Shown piece by piece: positions 34,743 through 45,547 of a stretch of 64,000 nucleotides of DNA. This DNA comes from Kytococcus aerolatus (GTDB lineage Bacteria; Actinomycetota; Actinomycetes; Actinomycetales; Dermatophilaceae). The notes under the pieces were generated by a model. That model ran no database searches and had not been told where the DNA came from. It saw only the letters and a program-made list of their open reading frames with translations. Position 1 is the first letter of the stretch, and each line of letters opens with the position of its first letter. The position numbers and the translations under genes were made by a program. The stretch covers positions 1,178,001-1,242,000 of the forward strand of contig NZ_FYEZ01000001.1 in assembly GCF_900187395.1 (NCBI RefSeq), given 5' to 3'.

Positions 34743-35405
34743 TCAGACGGTGACCTCGCCCTGCGGGGTCTGGAAGGTCACCGAGAGCAGGCCGGGGGTG
34801 CCGTTCGGGGCGACGAAGTCGAACGCCACGTCCGGCTCCCAGTCGTCCCGGTCGATCGAGGGCTGACCGGCCAGGCCCAGCCAGGCGAGCAGGCGCTGCA
34901 GGTCCCCGGCGAACTGCAGCCCGGTGAGACGGGACTCCGACGGACCCACCTTCGAGGGGTGCACCTGGCCCTCGTCCCAGCGCAGGAAGAAGGGCAGCTG
35001 CGGGTCGGCGATGAGGCCCTTCACGCCGATCTGGCGCCAGGTGAGCTCGGTGCCGTTGGGGCGGTGGCGGTTGCCGGGCACCGAGTCACGACCGAGGCGC
35101 TCCTCGGCCGGGGCGAGGTCGTCCATCGCGACGACCCACCCGAGCCAGCCGCCGCCGGCCTCGCTGCGGGCCTTCACGGCCTGCCCGAAGGGCACCTTGT
35201 CGGTGGCGGGGTGCTGGAGCGGCTCCACGACCTCCACCCAGCGGTCGTCCGCCAGCGGCAGGACCATGTTGCGGGTGCCGAAGCGGGGGTGGTGCCCGCC
35301 GTCGACCGGGGTGACCCCGATCGCCTCACCAAGACGCGTGACGGCGGCGTCCAGGCCCTCGGGGCCGGCGACGAAGGAGACGTGGTCGATGCGCATGCCG
35401 CTCAT
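34743..35405 (-). CDS. VOC-family protein (glyoxalase_3-like domain)
   Basis: 220 residues. The N-terminus IDHVSFVAGPEGLDAAVTRLGEAIGV and HPRFGTRNMVLPLADDRWVEVVEPL match the glyoxalase-like domain family found beside serS in many actinobacteria. Its substrate is not known. It is the last gene of the serS unit, with its ATG overlapping the methyltransferase stop. Confidence 0.82.
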   Translation of the reverse strand: MSGMRIDHVSFVAGPEGLDAAVTRLGEAIGVTPVDGGHHPRFGTRNMVLPLADDRWVEVVEPLQHPATDKVPFGQAVKARSEAGGGWLGWVVAMDDLAPAEERLGRDSVPGNRHRPNGTELTWRQIGVKGLIADPQLPFFLRWDEGQVHPSKVGPSESRLTGLQFAGDLQRLLAWLGLAGQPSIDRDDWEPDVAFDFVAPNGTPGLLSVTFQTPQGEVTV

Positions 35406-36238
35406 GTTCCCACAGCCACGGGAAAGTCCTGCACCGACCGCTGGCGCACCACCTCGAAGAGCACGATGGCCGCGCTGGTCGCCACGTTGAGGGAGTTCAC
35501 CCGCCCCACCATCGGGATGCGGACGCGCTCCCCGGCGGCCAGCAGCTCCTCGGTGAGACCGGTCTTCTCGGCCCCCACCGCCACCGCGACCGGGCCGGTG
35601 CAGTCCACCTCGGTGTGCAGCCGCTCGGTGTGCGGGGTGGTGGCCAGCACGGACACGCCCCGCTCGGCGAGGAAGGCCAGCACCTCGGCGGTCGGCGCGG
35701 CGGCCACCGACACGGAGAAGACCGTGCCCTTGGAGCCGCGCACCACGTTGGGATTGCCCCAGTCGGTGAGCGGGTCGGCGGCGATCACCGCGTGCGCCCC
35801 CACCGCGTCGGCGGTCCGCAGGATGGCCCCCAGGTTGCCGGGCTTCTCGAGGTGCTCGGCCACCAGGTACAGGGCCGGGCCCTCCGGCGCGGGCAGGTCG
35901 GCCAGCGCCACCCCGGGGGCGGGCACCACCGCCAGGAAGCCGTCCGGCCCCTCCCGGTAGGCGGCCTTCTCGAAGACCGCCCGGGTGGTGGTGACCAGCT
36001 GCGCACCACGCTCCACGGCGCGTTCCACCACGCCCTGCTGGGCGGCCGGGTCGGCCATGAGCTCCTCGCAGAGGTAGAGCTCGCGCGGGGCCACCCCGGC
36101 AGCCAGCGCCAGGTCGAGCTCCTCGTAGCCCTCCACCAGGGTCACCCCGGCGGTGTCCCGGGCCCGCCGGCGACGCAGGTCGCGCAGGCCGCGGATGCGC
36201 GGGTTGGCCGCCGAGCTGAGGTGCAGCGGCTGGCTCAC
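35402..36238 (-). CDS. TrmH/SpoU-family RNA methyltransferase
   Basis: 278 residues from GTG 36238, which overlaps the HAD stop (GTGA). The N-terminal substrate-binding domain begins LSSAANPRIRGLRDLRRRRARD. The SPOUT knot motifs are LVAEHLEKPGNLGAILRTADAVGA, VAVGAEKTGLTEELL and IPMVGRVNSLNVATSAAIVLFEV. It transfers a methyl group from SAM to a ribose 2'-OH of rRNA or tRNA; the target nucleotide is unknown. Confidence 0.88.
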   Translation of the reverse strand: MSQPLHLSSAANPRIRGLRDLRRRRARDTAGVTLVEGYEELDLALAAGVAPRELYLCEELMADPAAQQGVVERAVERGAQLVTTTRAVFEKAAYREGPDGFLAVVPAPGVALADLPAPEGPALYLVAEHLEKPGNLGAILRTADAVGAHAVIAADPLTDWGNPNVVRGSKGTVFSVSVAAAPTAEVLAFLAERGVSVLATTPHTERLHTEVDCTGPVAVAVGAEKTGLTEELLAAGERVRIPMVGRVNSLNVATSAAIVLFEVVRQRSVQDFPVAVGT

Positions 36239-37083
36239 CGGTCCGCCTGCAGCATCTCCGGCACGCCGTCCAGGGTGAGCAGCACCTGGGCCAGGCCGTG
36301 CTCGTCGACGGTGCCGGTCACCTCGTCGGCCATGTCCTTGACCTCCTGCGGCGCCTGCCCCATCGCCACGCCGCGGGCCGCCCAGTCGAGCATCTCCAGG
36401 TCGTTGCGCTGGTCGCCGACGGCCACGGTGTCGAAGGGCTGGTGGCGCAGGGTGCGCCGCACCTGCTCCAGCGCCGAGGCCTTGTTGACGCCCTCGGGGT
36501 TGATGTCCAGCCAGGCCGTGAAGCCCACCGACCAGCTCACCCCGTGCAGGCCGAGATCGTCGATGGCGGCGAGGAACTCCTCCTCGGTGCTGCCCGGGTC
36601 GTGAAAGGTCAGCCGGGTGACCGGCTCGGCGGCGAGCTCCTCCCAGCTCACCACCTCCAGCTCCCCCATGAGCGCGTCCTCGGGGAAGCCCTCGACGATC
36701 CGGTGCCCCACGCCCACCACCTCGGCGGCCACGTGGGCGTTCGGCAGGTGCTCCCGGAAGAGCTCGAGCGCCGGGGCGGGGTTGAAGGTGATCTTCTCGA
36801 CGATCTCGTAGCCGTCCGGGAGGCTCGGGTCGATCCGCAGGATCACCGCACCGTTGGAGCACACGAGGTAGCCGGAGTCCAGCCCCAGCTCCGTCGCCAG
36901 CGGGAGGGTGGCCCGCAGCGTGCGCCCGGTGGCGATGACCACCGTGTGGCCCGCGGCGGAGGTGGCCCGCACCGCCTCCCGCACCGGCTCGTGCAGGGTG
37001 CTCGTGTAGTCGATGGTCGTGCCGTCGAGGTCGAGGCAGACCATGAGCGCCCGCCGACCGTCCTGGAGGGCGAACCTCGTCAT
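36235..37083 (-). CDS. HAD-superfamily IIB (Cof-type) phosphatase
   Basis: 282 residues. Motif [16 protein letters not shown] (about residues 13-27), motif II VIATGRT, and the C-terminal [13 protein letters not shown] and [25 protein letters not shown] of Cof-type sugar phosphatases. The substrate is probably a phosphorylated sugar or vitamin, not determined. It overlaps serS upstream (ATGA) and the methyltransferase downstream. Confidence 0.88.
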   Translation of the reverse strand: MTRFALQDGRRALMVCLDLDGTTIDYTSTLHEPVREAVRATSAAGHTVVIATGRTLRATLPLATELGLDSGYLVCSNGAVILRIDPSLPDGYEIVEKITFNPAPALELFREHLPNAHVAAEVVGVGHRIVEGFPEDALMGELEVVSWEELAAEPVTRLTFHDPGSTEEEFLAAIDDLGLHGVSWSVGFTAWLDINPEGVNKASALEQVRRTLRHQPFDTVAVGDQRNDLEMLDWAARGVAMGQAPQEVKDMADEVTGTVDEHGLAQVLLTLDGVPEMLQADR

Positions 37084-38360
37084 CGGGCGACCGGCTCGAT
37101 GACCTCCAGGCCACCGAGATAGGGGCGCAGCGCCGCGGGCACCCGCACCGAGCCGTCGGCCTGCTGGTGGTTCTCGAGGATCGCCACGAGCCAGCGCGTG
37201 GTGGCCAGGGTGCCGTTGAGGGTGGCCACCACCTGCGTGCCCTTCCCGCCGGCGGCCCGCTCGCGGGTGCGCAGGCGGCGGGCCTGGAAGGTGGTGCAGT
37301 TCGACGTGCTCGTGAGCTCGCGGTACTTCTCCTGGGTGGGCACCCAGGCCTCGCAGTCGTACTTGCGGGCCGCCGGGCCACCGAGGTCGCCGGCCGCCAC
37401 GTCGATGACGCGATAGGGCAGCTCCATCCGGGCCAGCATGTCCTGCTCGATCTCCAGCAGCCGGTCGTGCTCGGCCTCGGCCTGCTCGGCGGTGCAGTAG
37501 ACGAACATCTCCAGCTTGTTGAACTGGTGCACGCGGATGATCCCGCGGGTGTCCTTGCCGTGGGAGCCGGCCTCGCGGCGGTAGCAGGTGGACCAGCCGG
37601 CGTAGCGGCGCGGGCCGTCGGAGAGGTCGAGGATCTCGTCGGCGTGGTAGCCGGCCAGGGCCACCTCGGAGGTGCCGGTGAGGTACTGGTCGTCGTCGCG
37701 CAGGCGGTAGACCTCGTCCTCGTGGGCGTCGATGAAGCCCGCCCCGGCCATCACGTCGGTGTTCACCAGGGTGGGGGTGATCATCGGGGTGAAGCCGCGC
37801 TCCAGGGCCACGTCCATCGCCAGGTTGAGCATCGCCAGCTCCAGGCGGGCGCCGATGCCGGTGAGGAAGTAGAAGCGGGAGCCGGAGACCTTGGCCCCGC
37901 GCTCCATGTCGATCGCGCCGAGCATCTCGCCCAGCGCGAGGTGGTCCCGGGGCTCGAAGCCCTCGGCGGCGAAGTCGCGCGGGGTGCCGACCTCCTGGAG
38001 GAGCTCGAAGTCGTCCTCCCCACCGGCCGGGACGCCCTCCTTGATGACATTGCCGATCCGGCGCAGCAGGCGCTCGGCTTCCTCGCCGAGCGCGTTCGCC
38101 TCGGCCTCGAGGGACTTCACGCGGGCGGCCAGCTCCTTGCCGCGGGCGGCCAGCTCGGCCTTCTCCTCGGCCGGGGCCTGGGCGATCTGCTTGCCGAAGG
38201 TCTTCTGCTCCGCGCGCAGCCGCTCGAACTCGGCCAGCTTCGCGCGGGACTGCTGCTCGGCCTCCAGGACGCGGTCGACCAGGGACTCGTCCTCCCCTCG
38301 GGCGCGCTGGCTGGCGCGGACGACGTCGGGATTCTCACGGAGCTCTCGGATGTCGATCAC
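37080..38360 (-). CDS. serS: Seryl-tRNA synthetase
   Basis: 426 residues from GTG 38360. N-terminal coiled-coil arm (residues about 30-100), then class II core with [17 protein letters not shown], FRxE-type motif 2 [29 protein letters not shown] and motif 3 [23 protein letters not shown] (38367-38372) lies 6 nt before the GTG, so it is probably leaderless. It leads a tightly overlapping operon: serS, HAD phosphatase, RNA methyltransferase, VOC protein. Confidence 0.95.
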   Translation of the reverse strand: MIDIRELRENPDVVRASQRARGEDESLVDRVLEAEQQSRAKLAEFERLRAEQKTFGKQIAQAPAEEKAELAARGKELAARVKSLEAEANALGEEAERLLRRIGNVIKEGVPAGGEDDFELLQEVGTPRDFAAEGFEPRDHLALGEMLGAIDMERGAKVSGSRFYFLTGIGARLELAMLNLAMDVALERGFTPMITPTLVNTDVMAGAGFIDAHEDEVYRLRDDDQYLTGTSEVALAGYHADEILDLSDGPRRYAGWSTCYRREAGSHGKDTRGIIRVHQFNKLEMFVYCTAEQAEAEHDRLLEIEQDMLARMELPYRVIDVAAGDLGGPAARKYDCEAWVPTQEKYRELTSTSNCTTFQARRLRTRERAAGGKGTQVVATLNGTLATTRWLVAILENHQQADGSVRVPAALRPYLGGLEVIEPVAR

Positions 38361-38449
38361 CCGGCCAGACTATCGCCCGGCCCCCGCCGTCCCCGCGTAC
38401 CGTGGGCGCCACCACGCGCACCCCCGGCCCCCACGGAAGGAGGGACCCT

Positions 38450-39388
38450 GTGCGGAGCCCCCACGGCGCCCTGCGACGCGCTGCCGTCATCGCCAACCCG
38501 GTGAAGTTCCCCGACGTCGACCTGCTGCGTCACCAGCTCACCCAGGTCTGCCGCGAGCACGGCTGGGACGACCCGTGGTGGGCGCTCACCACCGTGGAGG
38601 ACCCCGGCGGTACGCAGACCGAGCGGGCACTGGAGGCCGGCTGCGATCTCGTCGTCCCGGTCGGGGGTGACGGCACGGTCCGCGCCGTGGCCAGCTCGCT
38701 GATCGGCACCGACGTCCCGCTCGGCCTCGTGCCCGGTGGCACCGGCAACCTCCTGGCCCGGAATCTCGACCTGCCCGTCCACTCCCGGCGGGAGGCGCTG
38801 GCCGTGGCGATCACCGGGCGGGACCGGCGCATCGACGTCGGCCAGGTGCGCGCCTGGGAGGAGGACGGGACCCTCCACGAGGAGCACTTCCTCGTGATGG
38901 CCGGGGTGGGCATGGACGCCGCCGTCATGGAGGCCACCGACGCCGAGGTGAAGCGCCGGATGGGATGGCTGGCCTACCTGGGCTCGGCCGTGCGGCTCTC
39001 CGGCGACCAGCCGGTGGTGGCCGGCATCCGGCTCGACGACGAGGAGCTGGTGACCCGGAAGGTGCGCAGCGTGGTCTTCGGGAACGTGGGGCGCGTGCAG
39101 GGCGGCATGCCCGTGCTGCCGGACGCCCTGGTGGACGACGGCCGGCTGGACACCGCGATCGTGGCCCCCCGGGGCATCACCGGCTGGCCCGGCGTGGCCG
39201 CCAGCATGCTGACCCGCGGCAGCCTCGGCGGGCAGAACGCCACCTACCACCAGGGCGACCGGGTGGACGTGCGCCTGGCCGAGCCGACCCCCGCCCAGGT
39301 GGACGGCGACCCCCTCGGCCGGGTCACGCGGATGGCCGCCCGGGTGCTGCCCGGGGCGCTCACCGTCCGGGTGCGCTCAGATCACTGA
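38450..39388 (+). CDS. Diacylglycerol/lipid kinase family protein
   Basis: 312 residues from GTG 38450, with AAGGAGGG upstream. The catalytic DAGK domain has VPVGGDGTVRAVASSLIG and LGLVPGGTGNLLARNLDLP, followed by the beta-sandwich C-terminal domain ending in QVDGDPLGRVTRMAARVLPGALTVRV. It phosphorylates a membrane lipid such as diacylglycerol, feeding phospholipid recycling. Divergent from serS; the end overlaps the convergent DUF4446 gene by 7 bp. Confidence 0.9.
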   Translation: MRSPHGALRRAAVIANPVKFPDVDLLRHQLTQVCREHGWDDPWWALTTVEDPGGTQTERALEAGCDLVVPVGGDGTVRAVASSLIGTDVPLGLVPGGTGNLLARNLDLPVHSRREALAVAITGRDRRIDVGQVRAWEEDGTLHEEHFLVMAGVGMDAAVMEATDAEVKRRMGWLAYLGSAVRLSGDQPVVAGIRLDDEELVTRKVRSVVFGNVGRVQGGMPVLPDALVDDGRLDTAIVAPRGITGWPGVAASMLTRGSLGGQNATYHQGDRVDVRLAEPTPAQVDGDPLGRVTRMAARVLPGALTVRVRSDH

Positions 39389-40854
39389 CGCGCGACGTTC
39401 CGGCTGTCCATCCCGCGTGCGGCGGTCACGGCCTGCAGCTCCTCGTCGGTGAGCTTCGTGTTGCCCCGACCCTCGGTGACGCTCTTGGCGTAGGTCTGCG
39501 AGTGGGCCCGGCCGTTGAGGCTGCTGATGACGATGCCATCACCCACCGCGTCGAGGAGGGCCACGGAGAAGGACATGCGCCCGCCCATGTCGCCGAAGGC
39601 GTCGTACCGGACCAGCGCGATGTCGGCGATGGCACCGGTGGTGCGGTGCTCGGTGACCTTGATGCGCTCGTCGTGGGCGGCGGTGACGCCGAAGAGCTCG
39701 CGCACGGCCTCGTCGAGGGAGACCAGCCGGGAGTCGGCCTTCTCCGCGTGGCCCTCCAGGGTGACGAGCCGCTCGGCCTGCGAGCGGGCCTCGGTGTCCA
39801 CCAGACCGATGCGCTGCCCGAGGTCCTGCTCCACCGTCCCGACCCGCTCACCGAGGCCCTGCTCCACGCCCCCGATGCGCTCGGCGAGCTGGCCCACGGC
39901 CTGCTCGATCCGGTCGGCCAGGCTGCGCTCCACCGTGTCGACGCGACCGCCGAGCTCCTGCTCCACCGTCCCGACCCGCTGGTCGAGGCGCTCCGCGCGC
40001 TCGCTCACCGCGCTCTGCCCGGCCCGGAGCTCGTCGACCGCCGTGGCCACACCGCCCAGGCCGCGGTCGAGGACGTCCACGAGGGAGCGGTCCTTGCGCA
40101 CGGCCTCGGTCAGGGCGACCTGCTCGTCCTCCAGGCGGCGCAGCTCCCGCTGGGCCTCCTCCTGCCGGGCCCGGAGGTCCTGCCGGGTCTCCTCGTGCCG
40201 GGCCCGGAGCTCCTGGGTCTCGTTCTGCGCCAGGGTGCGGATGGCCTGCGTCTCGGACTGCTGCTGGGAGCGGAGGTCCTCCAGCGAGGAGTCCTGCCGG
40301 GTGCGCAGCTCGTCGGTGGCGTGGCCGAGCCGACCGACCGCCTGCTCGTGCTCACCGATCTGCTGCTCGGCCCGGTTCAGCTGGGAGCCCAGCGACTCGA
40401 TCTGGGTGCGCAGCGACTCCACCTGCTCCTCCATGGTCTGCACCCGGGAGGTGGTCTGGGTGCTGACCTGCTGGATCGACTGCGTGTCCGTGGAGGCCTG
40501 CTGGCGGACGCTGCCGAACTCGCGGCTCACCTCCTGCACCTGCCGTCGCGCGTCCTCGATCTCGGCCCTCATCTGCTCCAGCGCCTTCTGCTGGCGGCTG
40601 GCGGCCCGGTCCAGGGCGCGCTTGAGGGCCAGCGAGTCCACACCCGTCCGCACCGCCGGGGCCGCGAAGCGCGGCTGCTCCCCTTGGCGGCTCGACAGCG
40701 AGCGACGGGAACCCTCGGCCAGGGCGCGCACGGAGACGAAGCGCTGCCGGCGCAGGGAGGTCACCTGCGCCACCAGCCACCCGCCCAGCAACAGGGCGAG
40801 CACCGCACACACGACGGCCGCGATCAGCAGGGCGTTCTGGAGTTGGTCAGACAC
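39382..40854 (-). CDS. DUF4446 protein with a very long coiled coil
   Basis: 490 residues from GTG 40854, chosen because TATCCT lies 7 nt upstream; GTG 40872 is an alternative. One membrane helix (about residues 10-30) is followed by some 340 residues of heptad-rich coiled coil with repeats such as RVGTVEQELG, RVDTVERSLA, RIGGVEQGLG and RVGTVEQDLG. A C-terminal DUF4446 domain follows: ALVRYDAFGDMGGRMSFSVALLDAVGDGIVISSLNGR. Ordinary DUF4446 proteins are only about 150-190 residues. The function is unknown; the design suggests a membrane-tethered rod. Confidence 0.8.
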   Translation of the reverse strand: MSDQLQNALLIAAVVCAVLALLLGGWLVAQVTSLRRQRFVSVRALAEGSRRSLSSRQGEQPRFAAPAVRTGVDSLALKRALDRAASRQQKALEQMRAEIEDARRQVQEVSREFGSVRQQASTDTQSIQQVSTQTTSRVQTMEEQVESLRTQIESLGSQLNRAEQQIGEHEQAVGRLGHATDELRTRQDSSLEDLRSQQQSETQAIRTLAQNETQELRARHEETRQDLRARQEEAQRELRRLEDEQVALTEAVRKDRSLVDVLDRGLGGVATAVDELRAGQSAVSERAERLDQRVGTVEQELGGRVDTVERSLADRIEQAVGQLAERIGGVEQGLGERVGTVEQDLGQRIGLVDTEARSQAERLVTLEGHAEKADSRLVSLDEAVRELFGVTAAHDERIKVTEHRTTGAIADIALVRYDAFGDMGGRMSFSVALLDAVGDGIVISSLNGRAHSQTYAKSVTEGRGNTKLTDEELQAVTAARGMDSRNVARQ

Positions 40855-40969
40855 CCTGCCAAGGATACGCACCGAGGTGGTGGCCGGCCGGGGGCGTGCG
40901 GCGCCGCCCCCGGGGCGGATGCGGGGCCTCGTGCGAGGGGGACCGGGTGCGGGCAGGCATCATGGCGGC

Positions 40970-41449
40970 ATGTCCTCCCTCGCTGCGCAGCCCTCCGGCA
41001 CGCCCTCGCCCGACACCCCGGTCGCCCGCTTCCTCACCGGCGCCGAGCCGCTGGCCGTGGTGCCCGCGGACGAGGCCGAGCTCGACGCGGCGACGGCCCG
41101 CACGCTGGGCTGGGCGGTCCTGCTGGGGGGCAGCGCCGAAGAGGTGGAGGCCCGTGCGGTGCAGCGGACGCTGGCCGACCAGCTCGACCTCCCGGGGAAC
41201 GCCGCGACGAGCTGGGACGCCTTCGCCGACGCCCTGCGCGATCTCCCGGACCGGGACGAGGACTCGGCCGGCACGCTGCTCGTGTGGACGCCCGCGGCGG
41301 CCGCGGGGCTGGAGTCCGACGCGGTGGCCGACCTGATCGAGCTCCTGGCCGAGGTCGCCGCGGAGACCGGGCGCGGGTCGCGGGGGCTGAAGGTCATGGT
41401 GGCCAGCGACCTCATCGCCGGGCAGCTGGCCGACGAGGAGAGCGCATGA
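40970..41449 (+). CDS. Barstar-family inhibitor (immunity protein)
   Basis: 159 residues from ATG 40970. The barstar core is seen in LADQLDLPGNAATSWDAFADALRDLPD (residues about 68-94), where W82-D83-A-F matches the NWDA helix that blocks the barnase active site. The stop overlaps the start of a barnase-like ribonuclease gene (ATGA), so the inhibitor is made first. This pairing strongly supports the assignment. Confidence 0.85.
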   Translation: MSSLAAQPSGTPSPDTPVARFLTGAEPLAVVPADEAELDAATARTLGWAVLLGGSAEEVEARAVQRTLADQLDLPGNAATSWDAFADALRDLPDRDEDSAGTLLVWTPAAAAGLESDAVADLIELLAEVAAETGRGSRGLKVMVASDLIAGQLADEESA

Positions 41450-41925
41450 GTCCCCTGCCCCACGGGGGACGGCGTCGCCTGAGTGGCATCTCCGGGGCGT
41501 CGATGGTGCTGCGGATCCTGCTCTTCTGCGCGCTGGCCGCCATCCTGCTCCTCGGTCGTGATGGCCTGCCGGGACGGGACGGGCTGAGCAGCGGGGGCGG
41601 TGGGGACGGCAGCGGCGTCGAGGCCTGTGACCCGGACGAGCTGACCCCCGAGGCGAGGGAGGTCGTCGACATGATCGACGACGGGGGATCCTTCGAGCAC
41701 CCCGACAAGGACGGCAGCACCTTCGGCAACCGCGAGGGCCTGCTGCCCGACGAGGACCACGGCTACTACGCCGAGTACACCGTCCCCACGCCGGGCGAGT
41801 CGGATCGAGGCGCCCGACGCATCGTCACCGGTGGGGACACCACCCCCCGCTCCGGCGACACCGACCCCGAGCACTGGTACTGGACGGACGACCACTACGA
41901 GAGCTTCTGCGAGTTCTCCGCCTGA
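41446..41925 (+). CDS. Secreted or membrane-anchored barnase/RNase Sa-type ribonuclease
   Basis: 159 residues. An N-terminal hydrophobic segment (21-37) and Gly/Ser linker precede a guanyl-specific ribonuclease N1/T1 domain: FGNREGLLPDEDHGYYAEYTVPTPG, RGARRIVTG, WTDDHYESF. E110, R124 or R125, and H150 match the catalytic Glu, Arg and His of RNase Sa. C61 and C155 may form the disulfide. It cuts single-stranded RNA after guanosine outside the cell or in rivals. It is coupled to the barstar gene. Confidence 0.88.
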   Translation: MSPLPHGGRRRLSGISGASMVLRILLFCALAAILLLGRDGLPGRDGLSSGGGGDGSGVEACDPDELTPEAREVVDMIDDGGSFEHPDKDGSTFGNREGLLPDEDHGYYAEYTVPTPGESDRGARRIVTGGDTTPRSGDTDPEHWYWTDDHYESFCEFSA

Positions 41926-41952
41926 CCGCCCGGGCCCCTGGGCCGCCCACAA

Positions 41953-42024
41953 CGCAGACCCACCGCTCCACCCCGGAATCACGGCTCTCTCACGGTGATT
42001 CTGAGGTAGAGCGGTGGGTCTGCG
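41953..42024. terminator. 72-nt two-tier hairpin between convergent genes
   Basis: The outer arms 41953-41972 and 42005-42024 pair over 20 bp with one mismatch. Inside, GAATCAC (41976-41982) pairs with GTGATTC (41995-42001). It lies between the ribonuclease and the convergent DUF5926 gene. It probably acts as a bidirectional terminator but is unusually long and has no T run. Confidence 0.6.
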
Positions 42025-42066
42025 GCGAGGACCGTGGGCCTGACTGCCCCCTCCCGCCGGGGGGGG

Positions 42067-42993
42067 TCAGCGGATGGTGACCTGCCGGCTGGAGAAGCCC
42101 TCACGGGCGCGGCGCTCGTCCGGGGTGAGCGGGCTGTCGTCGCCGAGACGGGCCTCCAGGCGGGCGGCCAGCTCCCCGAGCGGAGCGTTCCACTCCTGCG
42201 GGTCCACGGCGGGGTCCACCTCGAAGACCGGCACGAGCACACCCGCGGCGCGGAAGGCCCCGAGCAGGGTCGACTCCCCGCCCAGGGTGTGCTCCCCGGC
42301 GGCCTTGAGCCGGGCCAGCGCGGTGGTGGCGGCGTCCTCGGTGTGCGGCAGCAGCCAGCGGATGTAGGTGCGGTCACCCATCCGGCACCAGAAGGCGGAG
42401 TCCACGGAGTCCAGGCGCTCGGTGGGCACGATGGCCTCGTTGGCCCGCTCCAGCGAGAGCTGCCCGGCGTCGTCCAGGGCGTCCCCGTCGCCGGAGACCC
42501 AGAAGCCGAAGTCCTCGCGCAGCTCGGGCACCATCGCGTCGCTCACGACGATGTCCTGCAGCCGCGGCGTGTGGGCCATGGCCTGCGGCAGGGTGGTCAC
42601 CGGCTGACCGGGCTGGGCCGCCAGGGTGGTGAGGATCGCCTGCGCGATGTCGCGGCTCGGGTCACCGGTCGTCGACCCGGTCTGCAGCGCCGTGAGCGCG
42701 TCGCCCTCGGCCCGGTGGAGACCCGGCCAAGCCAGCGGCAGCACGGTCGCCAGGGTGACCTCGTGCTCGCTGCCCGCCTCGAGACCGGCCCACGCCGGGG
42801 CCGGCGCACCCTCGGGGGCGGCGTCCTCCGGCACGCGGACGGTCACGGTGGCCGTGGCGGCGGGGATGATCTCCCGCATCGCGACCCACTCGGTCTCGTG
42901 CGGCAGCCCCTCGAACGGGCGCGCCTCGAACGGCGCGGGGAGGAGCTTCGGACCCTTGGCGTCGCGGTTCTTGCGACGAGATGCCTTACCCAT
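42067..42993 (-). CDS. DUF5926 family protein
   Basis: 308 residues beginning MGKASRRKNRDAKGPK, a basic N-terminus typical of this actinobacterial family. The rest is acidic and alpha/beta (PFEGLPHETEWVAMREIIPAATATVTV; GFWVSGDGDALDDAGQLSLERANEAIVP). It has sometimes been labelled SecA-like because of a motif similarity, but no function is established. TAGACT at 43002-43007 is a likely -10, 8 nt before the ATG. It lies 27 bp downstream of ribH on the same strand. Confidence 0.8.
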   Translation of the reverse strand: MGKASRRKNRDAKGPKLLPAPFEARPFEGLPHETEWVAMREIIPAATATVTVRVPEDAAPEGAPAPAWAGLEAGSEHEVTLATVLPLAWPGLHRAEGDALTALQTGSTTGDPSRDIAQAILTTLAAQPGQPVTTLPQAMAHTPRLQDIVVSDAMVPELREDFGFWVSGDGDALDDAGQLSLERANEAIVPTERLDSVDSAFWCRMGDRTYIRWLLPHTEDAATTALARLKAAGEHTLGGESTLLGAFRAAGVLVPVFEVDPAVDPQEWNAPLGELAARLEARLGDDSPLTPDERRAREGFSSRQVTIR

Positions 42994-43020
42994 GGGGCCG
43001 GAGTCTACGCAGCGCCCGCC

Positions 43021-44941
<1,921 letters not shown>

Positions 44942-44945
<4 letters not shown>

Positions 44946-45547
44946 CGGGTGCCTCCGGTCAGCTTCTCGACGTACTTGGCCAGCACGTCGACCTCCACGT
45001 TCACCGGGGTGCCCACGGCAGCGGCGCCGAGCGTGGTGCGCTCGAGGGTCTCGGGGATGAGGCTCACCTCGAGCCAGTCCTCGCCGATCCCGCTCACGGT
45101 GAGCGAGACGCCGTCGAGGGTGATGGAGCCCTTGTGCACCACGTAGCGGGCGAGCTCGGCGGGGATCTCCACCCGCACGACCTCCCAGCGGTCGCCGGGG
45201 GTGCGCTGGGCGATGCGGCCGACGCCGTCGACGTGGCCCTGCACGATGTGGCCGCCGAGGCGGGCGTCCACCCGGACGGCACGCTCCAGGTTGACCGGGC
45301 TGCCGGGCTCCAGGGCGCCGAGCGAGGAGTGGGTGAGCGTCTCGGGCATGACGTCGGCGGCGAACCAGCCCTGCCCGTCGGTGGTGCCGAGCTCGGTGAC
45401 CGTGAGGCAGACCCCGTTGACGGCGATGGAGTCGCCGGGGGCGGCGTCGCTCGTCACGACGGGGCCGGTCACGGTGAGGCGGAGGTCGTCGCCGGCGGGC
45501 TCGATGGCCTCGATCCGGCCGAGCTCCTCGATGATTCCGGTGAACAT
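44942..45547 (-). CDS. ribE: Riboflavin synthase, alpha chain
   Basis: 201 residues from ATG 45547. It starts MFTGIIEELG and has two lumazine-binding repeats (AVNGVCLTVTEL; TLDGVSLTVSGI; and GGHIVQGHVDGVGRI), as in trimeric riboflavin synthase. It dismutates two lumazines into riboflavin. Start overlaps ribD stop and stop overlaps ribBA start. Confidence 0.94.
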
